Shown piece after piece: positions 1 to 8,037 of a DNA stretch of 34,761 nt. Position numbers and translations under genes: made by a program. The notes beneath the pieces are model-generated. The model saw only the letters and a list, made by a program, of their open reading frames with translations, was not told where the DNA came from and did not search any database. Each line of letters opens with the position of its first letter. Positions within the stretch are counted from its first letter, which is position 1. The DNA comes from CAZSSM01 sp964609385 (GTDB taxonomy: Bacteria; Planctomycetota; Planctomycetia; Isosphaerales; Isosphaeraceae): positions 1 to 34,761 of the forward strand of contig CAZSSM010000071.1 in the NCBI GenBank assembly GCA_964609385.1, given 5' to 3'.

Positions 1-1363
1 CGTTGAGCGCCAGAAGGTTGGTCTGGCCGGCGATGGCGGTGATCACCTTGACGACTTGGCCGATGACCGCCGACGACTCGCCCAATTTGGAGACGGTCTG
101 GTTGGTCGTGTTGGCGACCTCGACGGCCTCTTGGGCGACGCAGGCCGCCTCGTCCGCGTTCTTGGCAATTTCACGGATGCTCGCGCCCATCTCTTCGATG
201 CCCGAGGCGACCGTTTGCAAGTTGCCGCTGATCTGCTCGGCCGAGGTGCTCACCGCCATGGCTTGTCCCGAGGTGCTCTCGGCACTGGTCGTCATCTGGT
301 CGCTGATCGTCTGCAAGTTCATGGAGGCCGCGCGGAGCGAATCGGCGTTCTGCTCGGCCTGGCCGAGCACTTCCTTGAGGAGCCGCTCGCGCGCCACTTG
401 ATCGGTGATCAGGTCCCAGGTCACGACATAGCCAATGATCTGGTCCGATTGTTCTCGAACCGTCGAAACCGCAAAGGACATCACCTCGTCAGCCAGGATG
501 ATCTGAGCCTTATGGCAGCGGTCCCCCAACTGGGCGAGGATCCCTCGGACGCGGTTGGGATCTTTGTGGAACGTGTCGATCGATGTGCCGAGGAGCTGGT
601 CTACCCCGATCGGGAGAACGTGAGAAATCCTTCTCAAGGTGTCAACCGATGACTTGTTGACGTACTTGATTATTAGGTTAGAGTCGCAAAACATGAAATT
701 TGTATGCATCTTGTCGAGCATGAAAGATCGATGCTCGAGTACCTTGATCTGGTTGTTTCTCCAGATTGCGACGGCTGCCGTATCCGCGATCGAGGACAGG
801 GCGGTTTGCAGGTCTTCGATGTCGGGCCGGGGCTCGATGGAATAAAAGCCGAACGCTCCAAGACGATCGTGACCTCGACATACCGGCACGCTCAGGGCGA
901 TGCGGAAGCCGGCTCGCTGAGCGATCCTCGTGTCGGAATGGACGGGGGCCGACCCGAGATCGGGCTCGAACACGGGCTGTCCCGACTCAACACAGCGGCC
1001 TGCGATGCCTTCACCCCAGCGGACCGGATGGTGGGCGATGGCTTGGGTGAACTCGGTGTTCGCGTTGCCGCGCTGAACTTGGAACTCCAGAACACGCCGA
1101 TTCGCATCGGATGACCAATAGAGCCCATGATCCCAGCCGAAGTGTCGGGTGACGACGTCGAGAACCGCTTGGACAACCTCCGTTTCGGTCCGGGCCGCCA
1201 GCAGCGCGTGGCCTAGCTCTGCCTGCACACGAGCCTCGCGGCGGGCCGAGTCGAGCTCTTCGACCAGTTTGGTCCGTTCCGCGAAGTCGTCGCCGAGCGC
1301 TTCGGGCGTTTCCGTTTTCTTCTTGCGGGTCGTCGAGCTGGATGGACTTGTCGTTGAACTCAT
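1..1363 (-). CDS. Soluble methyl-accepting chemotaxis protein (GAF-PAS-MCP signal), partial
   Basis: The frame reads without a stop from an ATG at 1361-1363 to the window edge (454 codons; the C-terminus lies outside). A GGAG ribosome-binding site sits about 10 bases upstream of the ATG. The first ~25 residues are Ser/Thr/Lys-rich. A GAF domain follows at about residues 47-205, then a PAS domain at about 220-325, then the MCP signalling helix from about 335. The frame is cut inside the hairpin tip at GQTNLLALN, the most conserved part of the family. There is no membrane segment or signal peptide, so the receptor should be cytoplasmic. The PAS domain has FHKDP with His266 and ends in VVTWD with Trp316, which resembles the PAS type found in soluble Aer2-like receptors; heme or oxygen binding is only an inference. 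It lies 48 bases downstream of cheW, consistent with one operon in which it feeds signals through CheW to CheA. Confidence 0.93.
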   Translation of the reverse strand, partial: MSSTTSPSSSTTRKKKTETPEALGDDFAERTKLVEELDSARREARVQAELGHALLAARTETEVVQAVLDVVTRHFGWDHGLYWSSDANRRVLEFQVQRGNANTEFTQAIAHHPVRWGEGIAGRCVESGQPVFEPDLGSAPVHSDTRIAQRAGFRIALSVPVCRGHDRLGAFGFYSIEPRPDIEDLQTALSSIADTAAVAIWRNNQIKVLEHRSFMLDKMHTNFMFCDSNLIIKYVNKSSVDTLRRISHVLPIGVDQLLGTSIDTFHKDPNRVRGILAQLGDRCHKAQIILADEVMSFAVSTVREQSDQIIGYVVTWDLITDQVARERLLKEVLGQAEQNADSLRAASMNLQTISDQMTTSAESTSGQAMAVSTSAEQISGNLQTVASGIEEMGASIREIAKNADEAACVAQEAVEVANTTNQTVSKLGESSAVIGQVVKVITAIAGQTNLLALN

Positions 1364-1411
1364 CGCGAATGCGCTCCGAAGGTAAACAAATAAGCGTTGC
1401 TAGGCATGCGC

Positions 1412-1867
1412 TCAGCAGGCGACCGGATCGCCGTGCTCTTCGAGGTTGGCTACAAGTTCCGGCGCGAGCACGAGTAGGATCCCGTTCTCGAGGCTGAACA
1501 GTCCGGAGGTCAGGTTCCGGCAGACCATCTGGATTGTCTCGGGCACACGCTCGATACGTTCGGTGGGCAGTTCAAGGATGTCACCGATCTCGTCGACCAG
1601 AAAGCTGACCGGCCCATCGGCGGTCTGGACGATGATGTTCATCGGGTCGCGGCCAGGTGGTCGCAGCGGCAGTCCCATGCGGATCCGCAGGTCGATCGCG
1701 GTGACGATCTCGCCTCGCAGATTGATGAGGCCGCGGACCGCCTCGGGCGCGGTGGGAACCGGTGTCATCTTCTGAGCACGGATCACCTCACGCACGTCCA
1801 AGACATTGAGCGATGCGTAAATATCGTCAACCCAAAATGTGCAATATTGTTCGATTACCTGAGGCAT
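1412..1867 (-). CDS. cheW: CheW-type chemotaxis coupling protein
   Basis: This is a 151-residue single-domain CheW-like protein, the usual length for the family. It couples receptors to the CheA kinase in the cytoplasm. The diagnostic core is at residues about 30-62: VIRAQ, then VPTAPEAVRGLINLRGE and the AIDLR strand, the pattern of the CheW SH3-like fold that contacts both receptor tip and kinase. A later FLVDEIGDILEL segment is also typical. The ATG at 1865-1867 has a GGAG site 8 bases upstream, lying within the end of cheA. The gene overlaps the cheA stop by 13 bases, so translational coupling is likely. It ends with TGA at 1412-1414, showing that TGA is used as a normal stop here. Confidence 0.95.
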   Translation of the reverse strand: MPQVIEQYCTFWVDDIYASLNVLDVREVIRAQKMTPVPTAPEAVRGLINLRGEIVTAIDLRIRMGLPLRPPGRDPMNIIVQTADGPVSFLVDEIGDILELPTERIERVPETIQMVCRNLTSGLFSLENGILLVLAPELVANLEEHGDPVAC

Positions 1868-4122
1868 GATGAGATCTCCGCCATCTCCTGGGTCAGCGCG
1901 GGGGCGTTGGTTCGAACCCAGACGTTCAGGTCGATGACTTCGGTGATGAGTTGATCAATGACCGTGGTTCCTCCGAGCCCACCGGAGTTGTTCTCGAGGC
2001 CGGCCGGGGCGGTCACGACATCGAGGATCTCGCTGGCGATCAGTCCGATGGTGGACGAGCCAACCTCCAGGACGAGCACCTGGAGAGGTGGGTCACCCGC
2101 TGAGAAATCGGCGCTGATCCGCACGCTCCGGTCGAAGGGAACCAGGGGGAGGATGTGTCCTCGATACTGAACGACCTCGAACCCGGCGGCATGTTCCAGC
2201 CCGGTCGGATCGATCTCCTCGAGCCGAGCGATCTGACTGAGCGGCGCTGCCATCCGGCGTGTCCCGACGCGGAACAGCAGGTAGGTCTGCTCCCCACGGC
2301 TCGAACGGTCGACGTGTTGGTCCTCCTGCTCGGCCAGACTGATTGCCTCGTGGACCATGTCGAGTGTCCCGGCCGACCGCGCCAAACCGGGCACGTCCAG
2401 GATCAACGCCACACGACCGTCGCCCATGATCGTCGCGCCGGAAAATAGGGGGATCGATTTGATCTGCCGACCCAATGGCTTGACCACGATCTCTTCGGTG
2501 TTATGGATCGCTTGCACGATCAGACCGAAGGCCGTCGTGTCGCTTTGCAAGATCACGATGTCCAAGGCATCGCGATCCCAGACTTCCGAACTGTCATTGT
2601 CTTCGTTCAAGACTGAGGCGAGCGTGACGATCGGCAGGGTGTCGCCGCGGAACCGATAGATCGCCGCGCCCCGGACACAGGACAGCTTTGCCCGATCGCG
2701 CTGACTGTCGAGCCGGACCAGTTCCAACAGATTGACCTGCGGGATCGCGAACCGCTGGTCGCCCTCCACAACGATCAAGGCCGGAATGATCGCCAAGGTC
2801 AGCGGGATCCGGATCCGGATGGTCACGCCCTGACCGGGTCGGTTCTGGAGGTCGATCGACCCGCCGATCCGCTCCAGGTTGGTCCGGACCACATCCATTC
2901 CCACACCGCGACCGGAGAGGTTTGTGACCTGATCCTTAGTGGAGAGGCCGGCCACGAAGACGAGTTGGACGAGGTCGCGATCCGACATCCGCGTGGCGTC
3001 ATCGCTGCTGATCAGGCCGCGATCGATAGCTTTACGAGCGATCTTCGACGGATCGATTCCTCGGCCATCGTCACTGATCTCAATGTTGACCTGGCCGCTT
3101 TCGTGATAGGCCCGCAGGTGCAGTCGGCCCCGCTCGGGCTTGTTCCGGACCCGACGCTCTTCGGGGGTCTCCAGGCCGTGGTCGATCGAGTTTCGCACGA
3201 TATGCGTCAGCGGATCACGGATCGCCTCGACGATCGTCCGATCGAGTTCGGTCTCGCTCCCTTCCAAACGAAGTTCGACGTCCTTGCCGCATTGATGGGC
3301 GAGGTCGCGGACGATTCGAGGAAACCGATTCCAGATCGTCCCAATGGCCTGCATCCGCGTCTTCATCATGCCTTCCCGCAACTCACTGGTGATGAGGTTG
3401 AGGTGTTGGCATGAGGTTGTCAGGGCCGGGTCCTGGCGATCGTCGAGGTGCTGGAGGATTTGGTTACGGGCCAGGACCAGCTCACCGACCTGATTTATGA
3501 GCCGATCAAGTACATGGATATCGACGCGAATGTATCCTGTGGCTAGGTTGGCCGTTTCGTCGATCGTCTCGTTCGTGTCTTGATCGCGGCCTTGGGGTTT
3601 CTCAGTCGCGGTTATGGCTTCGGCCGTTGTCGGTGATTCGACGGTTGGCGGTTGATCGACAACCTCCGCTTGGGGAGGGGCGTCTTGCTCGCCGAACGGG
3701 GGGAGGTTGGGCGTCGAGCCCAGGGACTTGTGACTGGATGTGGCCCCCAAGGCTTCCAACCGCGCGATCAGTGGGCTATCGTCACGATTCGCCTCAGTCC
3801 CATCCGCATCGATTTGGGCAAGGTGGCGACGGACCGCATCGGCCAAGGCCAAGAGGTTGTCAAGCACCTCGTCGTCCCAACCTCGACGTCCGTCGCGCAG
3901 GCTGCCCAACAGGTTTTCCCCGGCATGCGAGAGCGTTTCCAATCGCGCCAAGCCGAGGAATCCGCAGGTGCCCTTGATCGTGTGGATCGTCCGGAAGATT
4001 CGGTCCAACCGGTCCTGGCCGCAAGACCCGTCCCCGATCGCGACGAGATCCTGCTCATACTGCTCGAGGTTCTCCTGGCTCTCGGCCAGGAACTCACGGA
4101 GGACCTCGTCCAGCTCGCTCAT
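1855..4122 (-). CDS. cheA: CheA histidine kinase with two C-terminal CheW-like domains
   Basis: This is a chemotaxis-type histidine kinase of 755 residues from the ATG at 4120-4122; a GTG at 4132-4134 in the same frame would add four residues. I prefer the ATG because the product then begins MSELDEVLREFL, like many CheA proteins, but neither start has a strong ribosome-binding site. The order is: HPt domain at 1-105 with the phosphorylated His47 in HTIKG; an acidic/Pro-rich linker at about 106-190 with no recognisable P2 domain; dimerisation helices from about 195; and an ATPase domain with N box HIVRNSIDHGLE near 310, DDGRGID near 352 and GRGVGMD near 402. One CheW-like domain follows from about 445, then a second at about 610-740. 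CheA autophosphorylates and passes phosphate to a response regulator; none is visible here, so it is probably encoded downstream of the mcp beyond position 1. The duplicated CheW-like tail is a variant architecture, perhaps for array assembly (inference). Confidence 0.95.
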   Translation of the reverse strand: MSELDEVLREFLAESQENLEQYEQDLVAIGDGSCGQDRLDRIFRTIHTIKGTCGFLGLARLETLSHAGENLLGSLRDGRRGWDDEVLDNLLALADAVRRHLAQIDADGTEANRDDSPLIARLEALGATSSHKSLGSTPNLPPFGEQDAPPQAEVVDQPPTVESPTTAEAITATEKPQGRDQDTNETIDETANLATGYIRVDIHVLDRLINQVGELVLARNQILQHLDDRQDPALTTSCQHLNLITSELREGMMKTRMQAIGTIWNRFPRIVRDLAHQCGKDVELRLEGSETELDRTIVEAIRDPLTHIVRNSIDHGLETPEERRVRNKPERGRLHLRAYHESGQVNIEISDDGRGIDPSKIARKAIDRGLISSDDATRMSDRDLVQLVFVAGLSTKDQVTNLSGRGVGMDVVRTNLERIGGSIDLQNRPGQGVTIRIRIPLTLAIIPALIVVEGDQRFAIPQVNLLELVRLDSQRDRAKLSCVRGAAIYRFRGDTLPIVTLASVLNEDNDSSEVWDRDALDIVILQSDTTAFGLIVQAIHNTEEIVVKPLGRQIKSIPLFSGATIMGDGRVALILDVPGLARSAGTLDMVHEAISLAEQEDQHVDRSSRGEQTYLLFRVGTRRMAAPLSQIARLEEIDPTGLEHAAGFEVVQYRGHILPLVPFDRSVRISADFSAGDPPLQVLVLEVGSSTIGLIASEILDVVTAPAGLENNSGGLGGTTVIDQLITEVIDLNVWVRTNAPALTQEMAEISSCLR

Positions 4123-4534
4123 CGTGTTGTTCACCCACGGGGCTCGGAGATGGATGGGGACGCATCGCGGTGGGCGCCCTGACGATCACCCGAACCCTAG
4201 AACAGTCTCTCCCGTTGGAGAAACCATCGTGTTGATTTTCTGACCCGATGCGTCACGCTCGGGGACCGGTCACTTTGCGCGTCTGTTCACGTCCCATCGG
4301 CGAGCGTGCAGCTCGGACGTCTATTGAGGCGGGCCGCATGGGTTCGTTGTCCAGGCGACGATTGCCCCATGAGTCGATATCGAGTGATCGACTCTCTTTC
4401 GGTTCCTGGTAGTTTCTACGGTAGCTGCACTGTTGCGAACGAGAGCCCCTCCCGATCGCTCCACCTATGGTCCGTGAGCCCAGAGGCCATCACAGGTCTT
4501 CGACGGCATCGTCGACCTCGAGCATCCAGCCGCG

Positions 4535-4909
4535 TCATTGTTTGAAGCAGCTAACAGAATTGATAGAAACAATAGAAAAGACAAATTGTAGTATTGAGGT
4601 TCTACAACGCTTCGAGAACCGGTACGTCCGACGTCTTTCCGCGTATCGCGATGACGGTCGGTCCCATGAAACTGCTCCAAAACAAAACGTGTTGGCTATT
4701 AGGCTGACCCCAGAGCCACGCAACGCTTCCCACAAGCCCAGCAGCGTCCCGAAGACCAGGCTGATCGCCACGCCGACCATGCGTCCGGTCCGACGGAGCT
4801 TGGAATCCGTTGCATAACCAGTAACAGTGGCGTCTGAGGTCGTGATCGGGTTGCGGGGGCCGAGGCTGATCCTTGTGGTGCGGATACGAACGAATAGAGT
4901 TGATCTCAA
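4535..4909 (-). CDS. Doubtful small membrane-type ORF or gene remnant
   Basis: This is a 124-codon frame with a TTG start. Residues about 40-75 contain one hydrophobic stretch (GVAISLVFGTLLGLW) that could span a membrane, preceded by Arg/Lys residues. The last ~45 residues are Arg/Ser-rich and look like non-coding translation. No family is recognised and there is no clear ribosome-binding site. The central part, about 4690-4850, has a coding-like look while the ends do not. It is therefore either a remnant of a small membrane protein or a chance frame. Confidence 0.2.
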   Translation of the reverse strand: MRSTLFVRIRTTRISLGPRNPITTSDATVTGYATDSKLRRTGRMVGVAISLVFGTLLGLWEALRGSGVSLIANTFCFGAVSWDRPSSRYAERRRTYRFSKRCRTSILQFVFSIVSINSVSCFKQ

Positions 4910-4921
4910 TATAAGTTTGTT

Positions 4922-4954
4922 AAATTTGATTTATTTTATTTAAAATCAAAATTT
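4922..4954. repeat. AT-rich imperfect inverted repeat
   Basis: The left arm AAATTTGATTT (4922-4932) and right arm AAATCAAAATTT (4943-4954) are complementary apart from one bulged base, around a 10-base loop. It lies just after the stop of the minus-strand TPR fragment in an AT-rich block, so it could form a weak terminator-like hairpin for that transcript. The stem is almost all A-T, so function is uncertain. Confidence 0.3.
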
Positions 4955-4966
4955 GATATGTTAGAA

Positions 4967-5293
4967 TTATGAAAACATCTCGGCCTCACGGAGAAGCAGT
5001 TCGACCTCGAGGCGATTCCACGGACCGCGTTTCGATGCCTTTGGGGCGCCTTTGCGGGCTCGAGCGAGGTAGGCCTCGGCATCCTCGCGGGCGCCGAGTC
5101 GTTCATAGGCCAGTGCGAGGACGATCCAGTCATGGAAGCCGCTGGGACGTTTGAGCGTTAACGACTCCTCGATGCAGCGGATCGCCTCGCGGTACCGGCC
5201 GGCCCGATAGAGGGCGAAGCCGCAAGTATTGAGCACGGCGTGCCGCATCACCACGGTCTGTCGATCATTCGGGGCCTCGGCCAGACTTTGCAC
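4967..5293 (-). CDS. TPR-containing C-terminal fragment, probable gene remnant
   Basis: This frame of 108 codons has a weak GTG start at 5291-5293 and remains open upstream to a stop at 5387-5389, so the true N-terminus is unclear. Two tetratricopeptide-like helix pairs are visible: NTCGFALYRAGRYREAIRCI at about residues 22-41, and a WIVLALAYERLGAREDAEAY helix pair near 56-75. The end, LLLREAEMF, resembles the C-termini of planctomycete serine/threonine-kinase or WD40 proteins that finish in TPRs. No kinase or WD40 domain stands upstream, so it looks like the surviving tail of a larger gene. TPRs mediate protein contacts; no specific role can be assigned. The next frame upstream (5305-5559) is in a different frame and could be part of the same broken gene. 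Confidence 0.5.
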   Translation of the reverse strand: MQSLAEAPNDRQTVVMRHAVLNTCGFALYRAGRYREAIRCIEESLTLKRPSGFHDWIVLALAYERLGAREDAEAYLARARKGAPKASKRGPWNRLEVELLLREAEMFS

Positions 5294-5304
5294 CAGGTTT
5301 CCGA

Positions 5305-5559
5305 TTAGCTCGAGGAGGCGATGATGGGGACGAGCCCGCCGTGCTGAAGCCCAATGTCGACGTTGAGGAGGCGGAGGATCCCTTCCCTACCGCGGGTATC
5401 GAAGCTCGTCACGAGCTGACCGTTGCTGGTGAATTGGACCCACTTGCCGGAACGGGGATGCCAAGCAGTCTTGGACCAGCCTGGCCCCGAGTCGTGTTCA
5501 TCCCATGACGTGACTCTGACCGAATTGGGCGCGGCCCGTTCGTCCTTCCGAAGGACCAA
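5305..5559 (-). CDS. Unrecognised short ORF, possible fragment of the same broken gene as the TPR tail
   Basis: This is 84 codons from a TTG start. The same frame is open further upstream to the TAG at 5650-5652 that ends the beta-helix gene, so up to 115 codons are readable. The composition looks coding: Trp-rich strands such as GPGWSKTAWHPRSGKWVQF and FTSNGQLVTSFD suggest a beta-propeller or similar beta-sheet repeat, but I do not recognise a family. It ends at 5305-5307, just before the TPR frame, and could be the upstream part of that gene separated by a frameshift. There is no ribosome-binding site or good start, so independent expression is doubtful. Confidence 0.35.
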   Translation of the reverse strand: MVLRKDERAAPNSVRVTSWDEHDSGPGWSKTAWHPRSGKWVQFTSNGQLVTSFDTRGREGILRLLNVDIGLQHGGLVPIIASSS

Positions 5560-5649
5560 GACCTGTTCTCCGGTCCAGCGTAGGTCGAGAAGGGCAAGCG
5601 TGAAATGCGCGAGGGAAGGCAGTTCACGAACATGAAGACATGAATTTTT

Positions 5650-8037
5650 CTAGTTTTGATCAATTGTATCTCGGAATTGAAGAAGATCGTCCTCCTGATC
5701 CTGGCTGTCGAGGCTCTGGAACGTCGATGCGAGCACGAGCATCGTTCGGAATCGACTCATCGCTTCAGTCAAACCGAAATAGCTGAGCAGCTTGGACAAG
5801 GGGGAGGAGAAGGCGGCGGGTGATCCCGTCGCTCGGGACGCTCGCGGCGTTAGCGTTGCTGAAGCACTCGCAATGAGATCTTCGGCCACTTGGGAGGCGA
5901 CGATGTCGATCTGGCCGTCGACCGGATCGTCCCAGGCGTTCGTCGGCGCGGGGATCAGGATCAACGTTCCCCCGTTGAGGCCGGTTGCCAGCGTCCCGTA
6001 ATCGGTCGGCACATCGGCTCGGAGGTTCAGACCCACCCGATCCCCTTCGACCAGCGACTCGGACACCTCGATGTCGATCCAGGCCAGGTCGCCGCCGTCG
6101 CCGGGATCGAGGTCCAACGGGATCGGACGGGCTCCGACCACGAACAGCAGGCCCGCCGACGCGTCCACATGCCAGAGTAAACCGTACTCGTCACCTAAGT
6201 CTCCAGGGCTCACCTGGGCGATCGTTACCAGGGTCGGATCGAACTGGATGACCGCTTGGATCGTCTCCACTCCGACGGTGACGACATCGGTGTTGGTCAA
6301 TGGCAACGGGACAGAAATCGTTTGGCCCGGCTGGGCCTCGACGCGACCGATCTCCAGGAAGGGATCGAGTCCCGCGGGAATCGGGGGCGTCACCGCTGGC
6401 CGCATCGGGAGGCCGGGATTCGGCAGGCCCAGCGTCGCGGAGACGATCGGCGTGGCGTCCCCCACATCGAGCACCCCGTTGCCGTTGACGTCGGCCACCA
6501 GCGTCGGATCAGCGTTCGGGTAGGTCGTGAACGGGATACCCAAGACGGCGTTGATTAGATCGGCAACATCCAGAATCGAGTAGCTTTGATCGGCGAGGAA
6601 GACGTCCCCGGGGTAAGCAGCCAGATGGAGAGCGTCACGTTCGCGGGAGCTGAGGGCCGAATTGGCCTGCTCGACGACGAGGTTCTGGATGTCCAGGGCG
6701 TGCTTGTCGGTCAGTGGGGCAGTGTTCGGCACGGTCGCATCGAGTCGGATCAGTTCCAAAGCACCGGCGGGTAGGCCTCCCGTGACGATCACCGCGACGG
6801 AAACCTGACCCGATCCTAGGGCATTGAAGGTGATGGCGGATCCGGTCGGAGCGTCGACGCCGAGGCGGGCTCCGGTGATCCCCAGCAGGGAGGGATCAAA
6901 CCTGAGATCGAAGGCGACACGGTCGGCAACGGCGGCGTTGTCGATCGTCACAGGGATCCCCGACGTGCCCAGCGGCAGCTCGACGGTCTGACCGGCTCCT
7001 CGTGTGAAGTCGGGCAGGCTCACCGTGGCCCCGGTGAAGGGGGCAACGGTGAAGGAGGTCGTGTAGTTGCCGCCGGGCGTGTTGTCGGCATCGCCATCGA
7101 GGGCGACTCCGCCCGAGGTCTGGAAGGCGTCCGCGCCGCTGCGGATGGTCAGCGAATAGGTCTCCTCGGCGAGCAGGCCCTGAGAGGCGATGAACTGGAT
7201 CTCCCGAGGGTTCTGGGTGGTGATCAGGCTGCCGATGACTGGGGATCCGTTGGGCGCGGTCAGGACGACATCGGCCGGATTGCGTCCGAAGAGATTGATG
7301 GGGGCCTTGTCGAAGTCCTGGTTGAACTGGGCGATGAATCCGGTGGTGGTGGAGGTCAATGTCGTGACTTGGAAGAGTGGGGAGAACTCAACCGCGCCGA
7401 TGTCGACGGTGCCTCCAATAATCCTCGGGAAACCGACACCCCTCTGATCGGTCGTGAGGGAGTTATTCTGATCGTCAACGGCCCGTGCATCGACGCCTTG
7501 GTTGATCGCCGGGCTGTCGCTTTGGGGCAAGTGAGTGAAGGTGGGTCCGCCGTTGTCTTGAAGCGGGCCGAGCTTGGGATCGTCGATGCCGGTCTGGTTC
7601 TTGGTCGCGTCGAGGGACTGTCCACTGGCGAGGTTGGTTGAGGAACCGAAGAGGTTGCCCTCGCTGACGGCTTCGGGTGCCTTCTCAGCCAGGTTATCGG
7701 CGGTTCCGGATCCGAGCGAGTTGCCCGAGACGATGGCGTTGAAGAGTGTGGTGAAAGTGGCGTTGTCGTTGAAAGTCCAGATTCCACCACCGGTGCCGCC
7801 TCCGAAGTTATTGGCGTCGGCGATGTTTTCGGTGACGGTGGAGTTGGTGAGGATCACGGAACCATCTAAGTTGTGGATTCCGCCGCCGTCATCATTTGCG
7901 GAATTCCCACGGATGGAGGTCGAGGTGAGGCCCAATGTGCCACTGTTGGCGATTGCTCCGCCGTCGCCAGATGTGGACCCGCCGGTGAGGGTCAGTCCCT
8001 CGATGAGGGCAGTGACACTGGTGTTGACAGAAATCAC
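5650..8037 (-). CDS. C-terminal piece: beta-helix, choice-of-anchor Q, Ig-like, cohesin-like and dockerin domains
   Basis: This is 795 codons from a GTG at 8035-8037; the start is artificial because the frame continues the preceding piece after a one-base loss. The order is: beta-helix rungs (GNSANDDGGGI type) at 1-110; choice-of-anchor-Q region at 140-218 ending DIGAVE; a bacterial Ig-like domain of SbsA type at about 220-330; a cohesin-like domain at about 336-465; a dockerin at about 473-542 with calcium loop DVNGNGVLDVGDA and a more degenerate first repeat; and a second cohesin-like domain at about 556-694. A tail with one hydrophobic stretch (FRTMLVLASTF) follows. Dockerin-cohesin pairs mediate calcium-dependent protein assembly in cellulosomes; in planctomycetes their role is not settled. 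Having both on one chain suggests self- or cross-association (inference). It ends at TAG 5650-5652. Confidence 0.8.
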   Translation of the reverse strand: MISVNTSVTALIEGLTLTGGSTSGDGGAIANSGTLGLTSTSIRGNSANDDGGGIHNLDGSVILTNSTVTENIADANNFGGGTGGGIWTFNDNATFTTLFNAIVSGNSLGSGTADNLAEKAPEAVSEGNLFGSSTNLASGQSLDATKNQTGIDDPKLGPLQDNGGPTFTHLPQSDSPAINQGVDARAVDDQNNSLTTDQRGVGFPRIIGGTVDIGAVEFSPLFQVTTLTSTTTGFIAQFNQDFDKAPINLFGRNPADVVLTAPNGSPVIGSLITTQNPREIQFIASQGLLAEETYSLTIRSGADAFQTSGGVALDGDADNTPGGNYTTSFTVAPFTGATVSLPDFTRGAGQTVELPLGTSGIPVTIDNAAVADRVAFDLRFDPSLLGITGARLGVDAPTGSAITFNALGSGQVSVAVIVTGGLPAGALELIRLDATVPNTAPLTDKHALDIQNLVVEQANSALSSRERDALHLAAYPGDVFLADQSYSILDVADLINAVLGIPFTTYPNADPTLVADVNGNGVLDVGDATPIVSATLGLPNPGLPMRPAVTPPIPAGLDPFLEIGRVEAQPGQTISVPLPLTNTDVVTVGVETIQAVIQFDPTLVTIAQVSPGDLGDEYGLLWHVDASAGLLFVVGARPIPLDLDPGDGGDLAWIDIEVSESLVEGDRVGLNLRADVPTDYGTLATGLNGGTLILIPAPTNAWDDPVDGQIDIVASQVAEDLIASASATLTPRASRATGSPAAFSSPLSKLLSYFGLTEAMSRFRTMLVLASTFQSLDSQDQEDDLLQFRDTIDQN

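Larger units (their letters stand above)
4135..4966. other. Intergenic stretch upstream of cheA, no convincing gene
   Basis: About 830 bases separate cheA from the next fragment. Short frames occur on both strands but none has convincing family features or consistent codon use. The segment holds an open minus-strand frame at 4535-4909 (listed separately) and ends at about 4905-4970 in a strongly AT-rich block, unlike the GC-rich surroundings. The promoter of the minus-strand chemotaxis operon should lie in the part next to 4134, but I cannot point to convincing -35/-10 boxes. It may contain decayed gene remnants. Confidence 0.5.

Noticed and set aside
56..652. Plus-strand open frame of 198 codons
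   Set aside because: It is antisense to the MCP gene, whose GAF, PAS and signalling motifs are clear; the plus-strand translation has no recognisable features.
2965..4182. Several plus-strand open frames over cheA
   Set aside because: All are opposite the well-supported CheA frame and show only Arg/Pro-rich or low-information translations.
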